Part shown: positions 25,167-39,800 of the stretch, piece after piece
Layout: every line of letters begins with the position of its first letter
Position numbering within the stretch: the first letter of the stretch is position 1
Assembly: GCA_034620365.1 (NCBI GenBank)
Contig: JAQGEQ010000186.1
Span: 620,001 to 684,000 of the forward strand
DNA from: Pegea sp. RAD2-039
Lineage: Eukaryota > Chordata > Thaliacea > Salpida > Salpidae
Direction of reading: 5' to 3'
DNA length: 64,000 nt
Program-made: the position numbers and the translations under genes
The notes under the pieces: generated by a model
Database searches by the model: none
What the model was told of the DNA's origin: nothing
What the model saw: the letters and a program-made list of their open reading frames with translations, nothing else

Positions 25167-26684
25167 ATTAAAATATATTCAATAAAATGAATTATTTATT
25201 ATTGTTTGTTTTTATCTAAGTGTTGAATGAAATTTCAATTAAAATTTTCATAAAAGCTTCTATCATGTTTTTTTTATTTCAATAAATGTCAAAGCAATAT
25301 ATCTAACTGAATTTTCAAAAACGATTAAATCTTTCGATGTAAATTGTTCAGAGAATTTAAGTCTTATAGTAAAAACATTTAAATTTTATAAATTTCTGCA
25401 AATTCCAGGTTATTAAATTTCTATCGAACGTTTGAACTTTTGTTGATTGAAGTAAAGTTGAATTTACTAAAAAAAATTTATTTTCATCATAAACATCATG
25501 AAATATCTTCCCTTAAAAATGAGTTTAAATTATTAGCTTGACTTATCTAAATTATAAGTTGAAAGCTCACTAAGTACGGAGTTCAACTTATTTATCTAGA
25601 CTATATTCTATATTTAGTCACTCTGTTTAAATAGAAGAATTATATTTTGCCATAACCATCTGTTGCTCCTAAAAAGAAAAAAGTTCAATAATCAAATAAC
25701 TAATTATGTCTTCTACTATTGATTTTACCTTTAGGAGGAAAAGTATTTCAGAGCTGTGGTAAATTGCTCAAGTTTAAATCCTAATAAATTTGTTTTGAAA
25801 ATCAGTCGTAGTACATCAATTGAGTAATTTGCAGTCTTTAGAAGTCATTAAGAAAATCAGAAAAAAGTTTTTAAAAGTACTTTGAGCAGTTTTCCAAATT
25901 GAAATTCAAAAAACTCATTTAGAGCTTGTCGAATAACAAGCTGTTTTATCAATTGACACTAAGCTAGTCTTCGAAGTAATATTCGCGTATGAAATTAGTT
26001 TAAACAGGTCAAAATGAAGATTTTTTCACATTCTTGCAAAGGAGTGCCTTACACTTTGCAAAAATCGATTCATTTGTAAATAGAATTTAAAAATTCTTCA
26101 TTTTAAATATTCATTTCAGTAAATAATTATTTTAAATGGTTTTGTTATAAATGATAATCTAACCCATTGAAAACGAAAATTCAAATTAATCATTTTGTTT
26201 AAGAGTTTCAAATTTCATGATTAAACAGGCTTCTGAAAAACCGAACACATCTTTAAACGTTTTATTTATTATTTAAAATAAAAATGTCTTTGATTGAAAT
26301 ACTTCTAGTAAATAAATTGTGGATCAAAACTGGGGTTTTGTTCTGATTTAAAATCTAAATGAACAAAAAGTAGTTTGATAAAAAAGAGTTTTTCAAATCT
26401 CTAAAGAGATTTATCTTATAATATATTTTAAAGCTGCATTTCACTTAATCTTAATTCTAAAAATCCATTCTTGAAATAAATATCTGATTTGATATCTTAA
26501 GAAAAGAAAGCTAAAGTGTTTGCAAACAATTTTATTGTGAAATTTTAAAGTGACGACAAAACATCTAAACATTACATAACTTCAATTATTTTTCTTAGAT
26601 ATGACATAAATACAAAAAATAAAAAACACAAGATATTATTTTTATTAGAACCTTATCTGATTCACAAACATGGTTTATAACAAA
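25167..26684. other. Intergenic region, nothing recognised
   Basis: A/T-rich, with frequent stops in all frames. It contains the 3' ends of the two convergent neighbouring genes. Confidence 0.55.
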
Positions 26685-27376
26685 TTATTCAAATACTTTC
26701 AACCTTTGAGTATTAGAGCAGTAACCCATAAATACACGACACACCATACAAGAAACTAAAAATAAAATGTATAGTTTGTTAAATAAAAGTTGTGTTCACT
26801 ACAGAAATAAATTATAAAATTAGTTGATATTCAGTTAACTAAAAAGTCTTATCAGGAAAATAGTTTTTTAATAATGTAAAAGTAGCATAAAATAAAATGA
26901 TTTATTTATAAATATTTTTCAATATATTCTTTTCTATTAATCTAAACCTTCGTTATCAAAATCTTATAATTAAATAATATTCAATTCTATATTTGGTTAC
27001 AAAATGTGATTTCAATTAAAATTATATCTAAAAGTTTTTTTAATAACTTCTAATACGTGATGATAACATTAAAAGTCACAAAATATTTACCTTCTTTATT
27101 CATATATGCTCGACATGGTATCTGAAACATACCCAGCCGGTTTTTTACACAAGAGTATAGTCCACATTTTCCTTGATAAAACCTTCGACTATTTTCAATA
27201 AAGTCTTCATTTAGATTCTCAAAAATACCTGATTTAATAAAAAGAAACAATCAAATCTTGTTAAGTATGTTACTAAATTGATACAAACCATTCCAATCTT
27301 CATCATTATCCAAATATTTTGAAGATGTTTTGCTAGCAAATAATGCAATAACAAAAAATAATAAAGTTAGATTCAT
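26685..27376 (-). CDS. Small secreted cysteine-rich protein, family unknown
   Basis: Three exons (27376-27289, 27228-27091, 26755-26685) give 98 residues. The N-terminus is a textbook signal peptide (MNLTLLFFVIALFASKTSS). The mature part is acidic at first (DNDEDWNGIFENLNED), then has six cysteines: KCGLYSC, IPCRAY, SCMVC, YCSN. The even number suggests three disulfide bonds. The first intron is 60 bp and phases are consistent (1,1). It could be a peptide hormone, growth factor-like ligand or protease-inhibitor-like protein, but the spacing does not match any family I recognise confidently. The last exon is assigned on phase and cysteine content and is the least certain part. Confidence 0.65.
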
Positions 27377-30300
27377 CGTTAGAAATTAATCTGTAATTTA
27401 AAAAATAATTACAAATCAACATTTTTGTTACCAAAGCAAATAATTTATGGAATATTTTATAAGAACAAAGTTGATTACACTTTTCCAAAAATAATTATTT
27501 TGACTTTGCTCCAAAAAGGTTATTCTATACAAAAGTTAATAAATCAATAATTAAAATTATCCATTTTTACTTCGAAATAGATTAATAAAAGGTATTTAGT
27601 TTATTATTACTTTATAAACAAAGTTCATATACAGAAATATTAATATTCTGTGTAAATGTTATATATAAACACAACACTCTTAATATTCTAACTACTTCTA
27701 CTGCTTTGTCGAAACATATATTTATATACACTTGGAAAACTTTAGAGAAAAAGGCGTTTACTTCATGTGATTATGGCTAAGAGCGTACGCCATAAGTGCC
27801 CAAAAATAGTATGTTTCAAACAAACTACGTATTCAATCATCACCAAGTAACTATTGATCTGTTTCATTTAGAGACTTAGTAAACTTTTTCTATCGATCCA
27901 TAAAGTTAAAAATAATTGTGTATAACTACCCCCAAAAATAAAATCTTTTCAAAATAGCTGCTTCTAAAGATTATTATGATGTTTTTGTTTTAATACAAAG
28001 CAAAGTATAATTTGAAAGTTTGTGTTTGGTATTTGTACTTACATTCGGTTAATGTTTTAGAAAATGTTGTTTAGGATTTTTCAATGTTTACCAATATCAT
28101 AAAAAATATATCAAAAAATAATAATTTAATTAAATGATTTTCCAAAAAAATGTTCCTAATATGATCATACTAATCCAGAATACTTTGATTTACAATTTTT
28201 CACTAAGGTAGCTGCTAAGATTAAAAAGATTTAATACTTGAAAGAAAAAGTAGTTATTCGATGAGTTCTACAATAAACATAAATTAATTAAGTACCTTTT
28301 GTTTTATAATGAACCCAAAAAATAATCATAAGCTGTCAGTTGTAGTAGATACTTATCGATTTTTAGTTTTCAAAGGTTTTTTTTTGTAAAAAAATGTTTA
28401 TTAGAATTATATATATATTAGATTTTGACAAAGGGTTTTTTTATTATTTATGTAGATGACAGTTGAAATAGGCAAAGGTTAGGAATATTTCAGTGACTAT
28501 AAAACATTATTTAGAGAATATTTGATTACACTGTAAATGATTTCATGAGAATGCATTTCTTGCAAGAATTTTTTTCAATTATTAGTAGACAAAAACTATC
28601 TGTTTGTTTTGGAATGTTTTTATGCTAAATATATTTTCTAAATATATCGTTCGATCTTCCGAAAAATTTAAAAAAATCAAACTTTTGAGTTGCTTTAAAT
28701 AACATCAAATTTGAAGACAGTAATACAATAACCAGTGATTAGGAGACCAGAAAAGCAAAAACTTTTGTTTAATGCAAACGCTTTCGTTTGTAAGACTAAT
28801 TTAATGTGATGTTTGATTAGTTAATTATAGAAAATGCTTTTAAAATGTCTCTATTACTATTTAATGATGAGCTAAAAAAAGAAATGACCCTTTTAACTCA
28901 TTTTGTTCATTTAAAAATCTTTATTTTTACTTAAATCTTTTTTTTTCACAAATAAAAGATAACCCTGGAGTAGTCCAGCATTTTATTTTACATGTTTTAA
29001 ATTGTTCTTAATTCAAACACATTCTTTTTATAGACTGAAGTCATGTTTTATGCTTAGAGTAATTTAAATAAAGTTTGTGAGGTCTATTACCTTGTAAAAT
29101 TTAATTGTTTGCTTTGTAAATAATTAACGAAACATATACAGAAGATTGAATTAAACGTTAAAGTTTAGTTCATGGCATTGTTGAACCTTTATAAAACAAA
29201 GGGCCAATATTATAAATTTTTAATGTATTTATGCTTAAAAACATTTGTAAGATGTTGTTTTCAGGATGCTTATCATCACGAGTTTGAGAATCATATCTAA
29301 ATAAATACTTCTTATCAAATCCTTTTATCTTTTATACAAGTTCATTTGCCCAGAAACTTTCATAAGCCTCCAGTGTAATAATATACAAGTTATAAAATCA
29401 ATAGTTTATTTCTTGAATCATCTGTAAGACCACAAGTATTTTTTTACGATTACTTACATATATTATATATCTTTAAATAATAACCACTTAATTATAGGTT
29501 TTACATCACAAGAATAACAATTTATTTTCGATAATATGTACCTGATAAGTTACTCAAGAGGTTTTAAAGACCTTAACCATCATTATCCGATGAGTTCAAC
29601 ATCAATTTTATGATCAAAAGATATTTACGAGCCAAAATTTCAATTAAAATTCAACTAAATTTCTACAAGTTGAGTCCTATGGGACTATCAGTTTACATAA
29701 AGTAACGATAGGAAGAAATTAAATAGTTCCAGAAGATTAAATACTAACTTTTCGACATAAAATTGTATGCTTTAAAAGTAAATAAATTGATTTAAAGAAA
29801 ATTTAATATAATTATATCTGTTTTTAAGCAATCAATTACAAGCTTTACTTTCATCAAACTCAATTTTATGGATAGTTTGAATTTTCTGCTACATAATATT
29901 TAAGATCTAGCAATATCCTAATTAATTAGGAACAAATCAATTAGAATACTCATTTAAAAATAAGATGTACATACTGTACCGTTACAGTATAAATGATAAG
30001 TTTGCGTTTCAGAAATTAATTTAAGGGCTATAGGGACACATAAAATAAATTTAACTCAAAAAAAATTTGTCTTTTTTGTGTAAAAAAATCTACGTAGTAA
30101 ACCTAAAATTAATTACGTATAAAAGTGTATACCTTATCCATAGTCTTATAACCAGTGCTACAAACGAAACTTTTGTATGTAATATATGTATAAAGCATAT
30201 ACTTTTCAACATCTGCAGATCTACATCTTAAAATTTAAGTATAACCCACAAATGATGATAACATCGTTTCCTGAAAACGTTTGGATTGATTCAAAAATTT

Positions 30301-32798
30301 TGATTGATTTACTAAATTTGTGTTGCTCTTATCTTTAATCTTTAAATCAATAACTATGATTTTGTAATTTTGTTTGAATTAAGTATACTTTAAATTTCAT
30401 TTTAAACTACTTAGAAGTAATATCTTGTAATTTATATTTGTTTATTTTATATAAATATGAATGACACTATATATAAATCATATTTCTAGTTATTAGTAAC
30501 TCAAGATTTAAAAAAATCGAAACGAACAAATAGTGCAATGTTGAATTTGAAAGTAATCTAAAATTTATTTTCCCTTCTTATCTGCAAACAGTTTATTATC
30601 TGCAAATAAATAATAAAAATACTTTTGCGTAGAAATTTATACTACTAGAAGAATATTTATCTAATCTTGTAGTAGGAGGTAACAGAATTTATTTTAGTTT
30701 TAATCTTACTTATGTTAAACAGTGCGAAATCGATACTTTTACAATTTGGCTCCTTTCAAGTCAAAACCACCCAATTCCATAAGGCCCTTCATTAAAAGTC
30801 ATTAAAATAAATCAATTTCACCAACTCAAAGTCTTGCTATAATTTTTAAGACATTAAGATAGGATCGAAAAATTTTTTCTAAAAATGATATCTTCATTAC
30901 AAATTTTATAGTCTTATTAATCAACTCTAACGATATGTAATTATTTTTTATGATTTGAGTTTTAATCCACAAGATATTTATACTTATCATATAAAGTTAA
31001 TTAAATTCAAAAGCATAAAACAATTTTTTATACTAACTTTAATTTTACAATTATAATTTTATTCATATTTCCAACCAAACAAAAATCAACCAAAGATTAG
31101 AAAAACAATTTTGAAAGTCTTGTAAGCAATTGTTATGAGCATAATATATTTTAAGTAAAAAACTAAATCATAAATTTCAGAAATAAAAAAGTTAAAGAAT
31201 AAGAAAACAAAGTTTTTGGTTGCAAGATTTTATAGTTAACCCTTGATTCAAATCCAGGATATATTTTTGTACTATCCTAAAGTTATGTTACAGTCTGGAC
31301 CATAAATATTGTCGCGTTCCTATAATGAATGGCTTTATTCTTATTAATGATGTTTTTACTAAGGAGAATATGAAATTCATCTTTACCTGTTTTTATTCAG
31401 TTTCAAACTTTCATTAAAGTAATTTTTCTTGGCCAATTTTGAATATTTAATACAAACTAGTTGTGTGACATCATCTTTTGTTATTGACAATAATTTTGCT
31501 TATCTTAATATTGACATGTATAGTTTGAACTAATTTTTTAAATATTTAGTTCCTTAGCAAACATTTTATGTAAGCTGTTTAAACATTGATGCATCTTCTA
31601 GAGTATTTACTTTTCATAAAAGAGTTCTTCAATAATTATTTTAATAGTGATATTTTTTTGTCTTTTTATTCATCTTTCAAAACAGAAGTATATGACATAA
31701 AAGACCTGATTTCTAATTTAATGGTTTCTAATTTATTCTTTAAAATTTAAAAAGTTATAGTTGTTTGAGGTCAGTATGTTTGAAAGTAGCAGAAAACAGA
31801 CTATAAATCTTACATTATACCTCTTAAGTAACTACACTTATCATATTTCATTCAACATTTTCTAAGGTATTTCAAAAAATTAATCAAAAATAAATTATTA
31901 AAGCTGTATACTTTATCTCCAAAACAAAACACACTTTATTTAAAAACATTAAAACTACTTTAGGTAATTAACAAACAAAAATGTTGCAATTTATATCTGT
32001 GTACATCACTGTTTGTGGTTTCTTAAAAATCGAAATCTTTTTTGATGAGTATTGAAAATTGTTTAATTGGTATTGTTTCAACGGAAACAGAAATTGAGAA
32101 AAGATCTTTTAAAGGTTATTCTGTTGTAAACTTTGATAACAAATAAATTATTCAAAAGCTATAAGCGCTTTTACAAAAATATCATCGATTTTGAGTAAAA
32201 CTCATGTAATTTAATGACTAAGATTTCACAAAGATTTAATTAAGTTTGAATCAACACTACTTTTACTTATTAATAATTTATAAATATTTAAATAACATTG
32301 TCAAAAATAGAGATGTCATTTTTTAGTTTTATTAAAAGTAATTCAATTTAATTAAAGAAAATCTGACATGTGCGTATTTGGAATAAAGTATTTCGACTTT
32401 AATACAATCTTCATAACTATATCTCAAATAATTTTATTGATTTTTCATAAAAAGTTGGATCTGTTTTGAATTGATTATCATTTAATGAATTAGTTACAGC
32501 AGTAGATGCTGAAATAACAAATTTAGATTAAGAAATAAATGTGAATATAAAAGAAGCAAAAAAGAACTAAATGTAAAGGCAAGTCTAAACAATTAATTAA
32601 TTAATCTAAATACTTGACATCCAATTTTGGAAAATGAAGTTAAGAAGAAAAAGCGATAAATTTCAGCTTTTATAGAAATGTAATAAATATTGATGTAATG
32701 TTAATTGCAGTAATGGCAACTTTATCTAAGATATGTGTGAAAATACAATTTGGTAGATAGCACTATAGATTGAATATATATCTAAGAATAATTAGAAA
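27377..32798. other. Large AT-rich intergenic region, nothing recognised
   Basis: About 5.4 kb with no convincing exon, RNA gene or GC-rich SINE. Minor GC patches (for example 27755-27800) have no identifiable frame. Short AT microsatellite runs occur, such as TATATATATA near 28410. Confidence 0.5.
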
Positions 32799-34268
32799 TC
32801 AATCACGGAAGCGTAATTGCAGGAAGTGTTCAGGATCTTTTTTGTAACCAAACTTTTCATAAAAAGGAAGGTTGTCAGTTTTACATTCTAAAGTTGTTTT
32901 GTAGCACCCAAGTTTTTTACTTAATTTTGTAATAACTCCCAAAATTCTGTAAATAATAAAATAAGATATTAATTTGTATACTAAAAATCCAATTAACATC
33001 TTCTACTCCTATAAAATAAAAAAGAAGTAGTTAGTTTAAATTTAAAAAAAGATAATTGGTAATAAAATTTTAGGAATAAAATGAAAATGTAGACTAACAA
33101 CTTTCCGAGCCTTTTTCCTCTGTATTCATGATCAACTACAACTTCTTCAACTCTTCCTCTCTAGATTTTACATCAAAGTTAAATACAAACGAATTTCAGT
33201 TTAAAAACCTCACCAGCGCACATGAATGGATAAACTTTTGTTCGATTTCTAACATACCAGTGGCTACAATTTTTTTAGATGCAACATCTTCAACCACGAT
33301 AATATAGTAACTTCCATCTTTTTTCATAGAATTAAAGCGATCTAAAAACATATTTAGCCACTTAACCTTTTAGAATTATAATAATTGCACACAGTTTAGA
33401 TTTAAAATGTTCTATGAATATTACAACTTAAATAGTAATAATAAATCTATATATGTTAAAAATGCAAGAGATACTGACTTAGGAAATCTGAATTTGATAT
33501 AGAGCCAACACTTGTCAATTGTTGTAACAATTCAATAAAGCCTGTGATAAAAATATTTTTATTGTAGACAATAAAAACAACAAAAATGAATATTTATATA
33601 CATATAGAATAATTTGTTTTATAAACTAAGTTAATGTAATTAAAAGCTATTTGATTAGCTACTAAATTAGAAAGAAATTATTAGATTCATTTTTTTATAG
33701 AATTTAAACTTTTAAAAGTTTTACAATGACTAAGTAGAAACACATATCCATTTCAAATGAAAAATACTATAATAAATTTTATCATTTATTCAAGTTTTTA
33801 TATAAGAACTATCTATATATTACTTAAATAGTAACTAAAAAATGGTAAAAAAATAAGTACTATTTAAATATTAAACAAGTTGTGGCGTTGTAATCTTGCT
33901 ACTAGGAAACTTATGATGATAGCACAAAGTTGGAAGCTTTGCATACTGTGGTTGAGTTTTTGTGCAAAAAATTAGATCTTTATAATTCTATCACTACTTA
34001 CTGTGTTTGCCAGTTTCAATAAAATTTATGTAAATAAATTAGTAATAAAACTAGTAAACTCAGTCTGATGATAACTTATATATACAACTTTATTAAATGA
34101 TAAAATGAAAATCAAACCATTTTGGAAATCTTGATCATTCAAAGATCTTGTTATCAGCCCTTCTTCAGGTTTTAAATGTGAAAAGTCATCTTTATAATCA
34201 CAACCATATTCAGATAAATCAAGATCATTTAATATACTTGTATCAAAAAGGTAGTTGATGTCTGACAT
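32799..34268 (-). CDS. GNPNAT1: Glucosamine-6-phosphate N-acetyltransferase
   Basis: Five exons (34268-34118, 33541-33479, 33341-33214, 33160-33102, 32946-32799) give 182 residues, against 184 in human GNPNAT1. The N-terminus has [10 protein letters not shown] and [10 protein letters not shown]. The centre has [20 protein letters not shown] and QKFIHSCA. The acetyl-CoA-binding GNAT core reads [20 protein letters not shown] (consensus R/Q-x-x-G-x-G/A present as RGKRLG). The end has [13 protein letters not shown] and [12 protein letters not shown]. The enzyme transfers acetyl from acetyl-CoA to glucosamine-6-phosphate in UDP-GlcNAc synthesis, feeding glycosylation, chitin or cellulose-associated glycans. 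The start was chosen at MSDINYLFD because it matches the family N-terminus; an upstream in-frame ATG would add an unlikely hydrophobic stretch. Confidence 0.95.
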
Positions 34269-36854
34269 GGTTATAAAACTTTTTACTAAAATCTGAAAAA
34301 ATATATCTTGTTTTAGAGTATATACTACTTTTTGATAAAATATAATATTATTATTTATAATATAAAACATAGAAGAATATTAAATAATTTTAATTTAAAA
34401 CAGTTTTATTAAATATAATAAATACAACTATATAACTACTTTTATATAAGCTCACATTTTTTACTTATAGATAAGTTTCTATAGAAATATATTTATATAT
34501 GATATGACTATTGATAAAAAAATAAATAAATGAAACTTTATTAATGTAATGAACAAAAAAATAAAGAGTTTTCCAAACATAGAATTTACATAAATAAATT
34601 TATAGATATATTATAACGTTTGTGTATGAAGTTAAAAAAAAAGTTTTCAAAGTTTAAGTTGATCCATAGAAATACTTGACATTATATTGTTACGCAGAAT
34701 ACGTGGCAAAATGTTGTTTTTACAACAAAATTTCAAAAAATAAATACAATGATAAATTAGGAATAGCAATTTGAAAACATACAATTACTATATTATAAGA
34801 TTTTAAATGTTTTGTTATAACTTGCTGATATAATTGGTCTTTTAGTAATTTGATCGTTGTTTGGATTTACATACCTGAAAATGGTCACGTGACAAAATTT
34901 TTAAAATAAAAACAGATAATTAACTGTATTTGAAACTTGAAACTACACATAATTTATTAACTAACTTTACAGACAATGAAATAACTTGGAAATAATACTC
35001 TAGTCTCTTAAAGTAACTAATTATGAATGATTTTTGCCAAAACAATTCTATAAAATCATTTGCAAATAAAAAGTTTTATATTTGTACAGCAGTAATTTCA
35101 ACTACAAATGCATCTAATCTTAAAATTATAGAATAGTTATCTTTTCTCAGTAGTATCAAATACTCGAGTGTTTATTCTCATCATTTTATAGTTTTCATTT
35201 TTAGATAAGCGCAAATGATTTTAACATAACTTTGCAAATTGTTTGGTAAACTTTATATTCTTTGGATTATCCTGAAATTACAAAAAGTATAAACCTTTGG
35301 GCGACAAAAATTATTATTCATTTCGATATAAACTTAGAAAATTAGTTTGTTATGTACTGATTCAAAAATATGAAGAGTTTTAAGTCCTGCCACATTATTT
35401 AATCATTTTTCTCTTTTGTATTTCATTCGCTCTATACTTAGAATACACATTAAAAAGGCAGCAAAATTTCGTTTACTTTAATATGATATTGTAATAGTCC
35501 AACAGTTATTTATGACGAAATTTATGGCTAATCTGATTCATAAATTAATTTCGTTTAGTACTATAAAAATTGAAAAAAAAACGGTAGAACTGCTAAATAT
35601 ATTGCTAAATATATACCTTTTAAAGTCAAAAATCTATTGAAAATTCTAATTGAATAAATCTTACAGTTTCCAAATAGTAATTTTTGCATTTATATCAAAT
35701 TTTCTTGTGATATTGGTTCTTTAAAAATTCAAATCGAAATTTGTTGGTTAATCAAACTTCTCCGATAGAAAATAAGATAAAGGTATAATCTTCAATAATA
35801 ATTTCAACTATGAAGTTCAAGGCTGAAATTTCCTCCGAAAACTTTTAATCACTCAACAAATATTTCTAAGAAATAAACAAAATTTTCATTCACGAATGCT
35901 ATATAATAAAATCAATAGTATAAAAAATAAAGTAAAACATATTTCTGAAAAAACTGTTCTTCCTGAGTAACCAATAATTTTATCACTAATTTTGAAAAAT
36001 AAATATCTAAACTTTATTAACGACTAAGTTGTGTTGAATTTTCTTATCAATTTTTAAATTTAAAACAATTAATTTACCCTATAATTAATAAAGTAATTAT
36101 TTTACGCAAACTAGAATATTACCAGTTTTGCTTAACTATCGGTTTTGATGACTTAATACGCGGGAGACCGTTTTGTTTTTACCTAGATGTTAGACTATAG
36201 CTTTGGAGAAACAAACATTTCAATGAGCATTTTCTGCTGTTGATTAATGTATTTTTTTATTATAAAATTATTAATTTATAATTATTATTTCGTTTATTAC
36301 TTCGTCCATTTTATTATATGATAAAAATTTCCTAGTTTGCGAAATAAGTTTGATGCAAGTAATATTATGATACGGGGTTAAAGATATATGTATGTCAGGT
36401 TTAAGTTGTGCTAAATTTTTTTTACCTTTTTAAAGTTTTAATATTTTCACTTTTATTTGATCTAAAAATAGTTTATAATTACTGTCATACCATATAAAAT
36501 TGTATCATTTTTGAAGTTGAATAAGTTGTAAATATTACTCCTTACAACATTAATTTTTAAAGTTGGTTTGAATATTTTTATTATCAAGCTTTTTTTGTTC
36601 TGTTTTATGTTTTGAATTAAATATTTTAATATTACTATAATATTATGTTTATATTATTTATCAATAAGATTTCAAACTAAAATAAGTCTTGAATAAATTT
36701 TGGAACTATTTTTTCTTCAATAAGAAACTTGTCTAATTTCTTAATGTTTATATTTATAATTTTTTTCAGTTTTTATAATTTGTAAACATTTCTATGTTTT
36801 GTAAATAAGTTTTTTTTATGATTTTTGTATTTTAGATTTTAAAGTGATTTGATT
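34269..36854. other. Intergenic region between divergent genes, nothing recognised
   Basis: The acetyltransferase and STAG A genes diverge from this 2.6-kb A/T-rich interval, so it holds both promoters. No exon, repeat or clear TATA element could be assigned. Confidence 0.5.
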
Positions 36855-39800
36855 ATGTCAAGTGATAGTGAAGAGAATAGTTTTTCGGTTCTTCCTCTAA
36901 AAAGCCCTCGAAAAAGAGGAGAAGTCCCTAAAAATACAGTAAGTTGAAAAGATCTTTTTAATGCTGTTCTTGAATTACATAATAAATTTTGAAGTCTCTT
37001 GAATCTAATTTTAAAATGATATCATTTATTGATAAATCTTTTAATCTTATGTATATTGCAAAGTTTAAGGTTAGAAAATATAGAAAAACTGTTTTCATAA
37101 TCTTATGAGAATTTTGTTTACTATTTTCATTTTCAATAAACTTTGTGAACATATTTGTAACTTGTGATATTAGCTACATCATAGTTCAACTTTCTAACTA
37201 ATCACTTATATACTTTTTAATTTATGCTTATCTTATTGATTGTAAATTTTAGCTTACTTTATTTAAACTATTATTGATCTATAAAAACTTCTTGATAAGC
37301 AATACTAAGTCATCATGATAAATCTTGTGTTAAGGACTTACTTGGTTATTTATTTGCACAACAAAGCCCATAACATTTTTAAAAACTTCTAAAAATTGTT
37401 ATTTATTTTTTCTTATTTTTGTATTCCTTGGGAGATTAAAACAACTACAAAAAAATAAGGAAATTATAACACTTCAAATGTAAAGTTAGGGATATAAAAA
37501 TATGAAATTAAAGAAATTAGTTCCTCAAATCATACTCTTAATTTCATTTTAATTAATTTTATTTGGAAATATTTTGAACTTTATAAATTTCTTTTCCTTA
37601 TATATGATTTTTCTAATGCAGTATTGCAATAAATTTATTTTTATAATTTTACAAATCAGCTTATATAAAATATTTGTTTAAATTACTTCCAATTGCAAAA
37701 TTTTCTAGATTTAAATTAATAAAGATTGATTAAAAATTTATTTTCTTTTTATCTGACTTTTTAGTACTATCTCTAAAACTACATTTACTATTAAAGTAAC
37801 AAATTCTATCAAAGCTTATTATTTATTGGTTTATAGTTAAGATCAATCTTCTATAACTGAAATGTGATTATTAATTAACATACTTATGAGTTTTGATACT
37901 AAAGATAGACTTTTTTATAGCAGTCCAAAAGAGTACGTAAGAAACTGGTTTCTGATGGTAGTTCTACTTTTTTTGATTTAGTATTTGAAGGAAAAATTGC
38001 TAGCTCAACACTTGTTGATGATTGGATAGATACTTACCAGGTTTATTTATATTTGCTTATTTGGTTATCATTTTATCATACTCTTGTCCCCCAGAAAAGT
38101 TGTAATGAAGGTCTTTTAGAACTGATTCAGTTCTTCATCAATGCTTCTGGATGTAAAGGAACAGTAACCGCTGAAATGCTAGAGGAAGCTACAGATGGAT
38201 TTCAAGACATTATTAAAAAGATGACTGAAGAATTTGATGAGGTGGTTATAACTGTTTAAATTGATTGGTGATAATTAAAATTTTCAATAATTTGCAGGAT
38301 AGCGGGGATTACCCTTTAGTCGCCTCTGGTTTGCAATATAAACGTTTTAAAAGTAGCCTGGTGGATTTTATAGAGGTCAATAGTCATTTATTATTTCATT
38401 TTTATCTAAACCATATCTTCCATAGACTTTAATCAAACATTGCCAATATGAAATAGTGTTTGATGAGTATCTCATGGATAATTTCATTGGTTTTCTGACT
38501 GAATTGTCAACTTCACAAGTTAGAGCTTTCAGGCACACAGTTACATTTTCATGTATGTCTACCTCTTTCTTTTTCAATCAATTTCTTCAATTTCTTTTTT
38601 ATTTTCAGCAATGAAACTTATGACGAGTCTTGTTACAGTTTTTAAGCAACTAAATAATAATACAAATAACTTCCAAAAACAGTTTGATGCAGAAAATAAA
38701 AAGTCCTCACCTAATCGTGCCCTTGAAAAACTAGATATATTAAAAAACAAATTACAAGAAGTGAGAATGAATCTTTCAAAGTTCTTTCTTCTAAAACTAA
38801 ATCTTTTGTAGCTTGAAACTCAAATGGAACGTATCCTGAGTATGCTCGATATGATATACAAGGTTTGTAATTGTGTTTTGTACGCGTTGGTTCGAAGCCC
38901 ACATCGTCGAAGGTAAGGCAGGTCTCGATGTATTACGCCACCTATCGAGCGCGAATCCTGCCACTACCGTGTGGTTGCTTCTGAAGAAGCAAGATTATGA
39001 GAGTAAACTCAAACGTAAAATCTACAATCTGTTGACCTCAGTGTGACTGTCCAAGGTCTTTAAACATTAGTCCACTTGAATCAAAGCGCATGCGTAGACA
39101 GGACTACTGCTTCAACTTACAAGGCCAAAGAAAATTAAATTATTTTATCATTTTTTAGGGGATTTTTGTCAATAGATACCGGGACGTGATCCCTAATATA
39201 AGGGCACTCTGTCTTGAGGAACTTGGACACTGGATAAAAATATTACCTGAAGTATTTTTTACTGATAGCTATTTAAAATATATTGGTTGGTCACTTCATG
39301 ATAAGGTTACTAATTCTTCTCATTATCTCGTAAATGTTTCATCAATTATTGACTTTTTAGATCAAAGAGGTCCGTCTGAAATGTTTGCAAAGTTTACTAA
39401 ACTTATTTGATAGTGATGAAGATATATTAAATAAGCTGAGGATATTTTTATATCGATTCAAAACCAGATTAGTTTCTTTGGTTAACGACAAAGAACCTGA
39501 AATTGCTTCAATTGCTGTTAAAATACTCACAAATGTCAGGTTAGTTTGTAAAGAAGTTTTTAGAGAGACTGTTATTGATACGGATTTTGTAGTAAAGCTG
39601 AATATCAGTTATTGACTGATGAAGACACAGATAAAGTCTTCCGTCTTGTTTATGCAAGTAACCGATCAGTAGCTTCTGCTGCAGCAACATTTCTAAACAA
39701 CGAACTGTTTCTAAATAAGGTGAAGGTTTGAAGTTTACACTTTTCAATTTCGATTTACAAGTTATTAACAGGATCATACACCTGTTTATACGAAAAGTGG

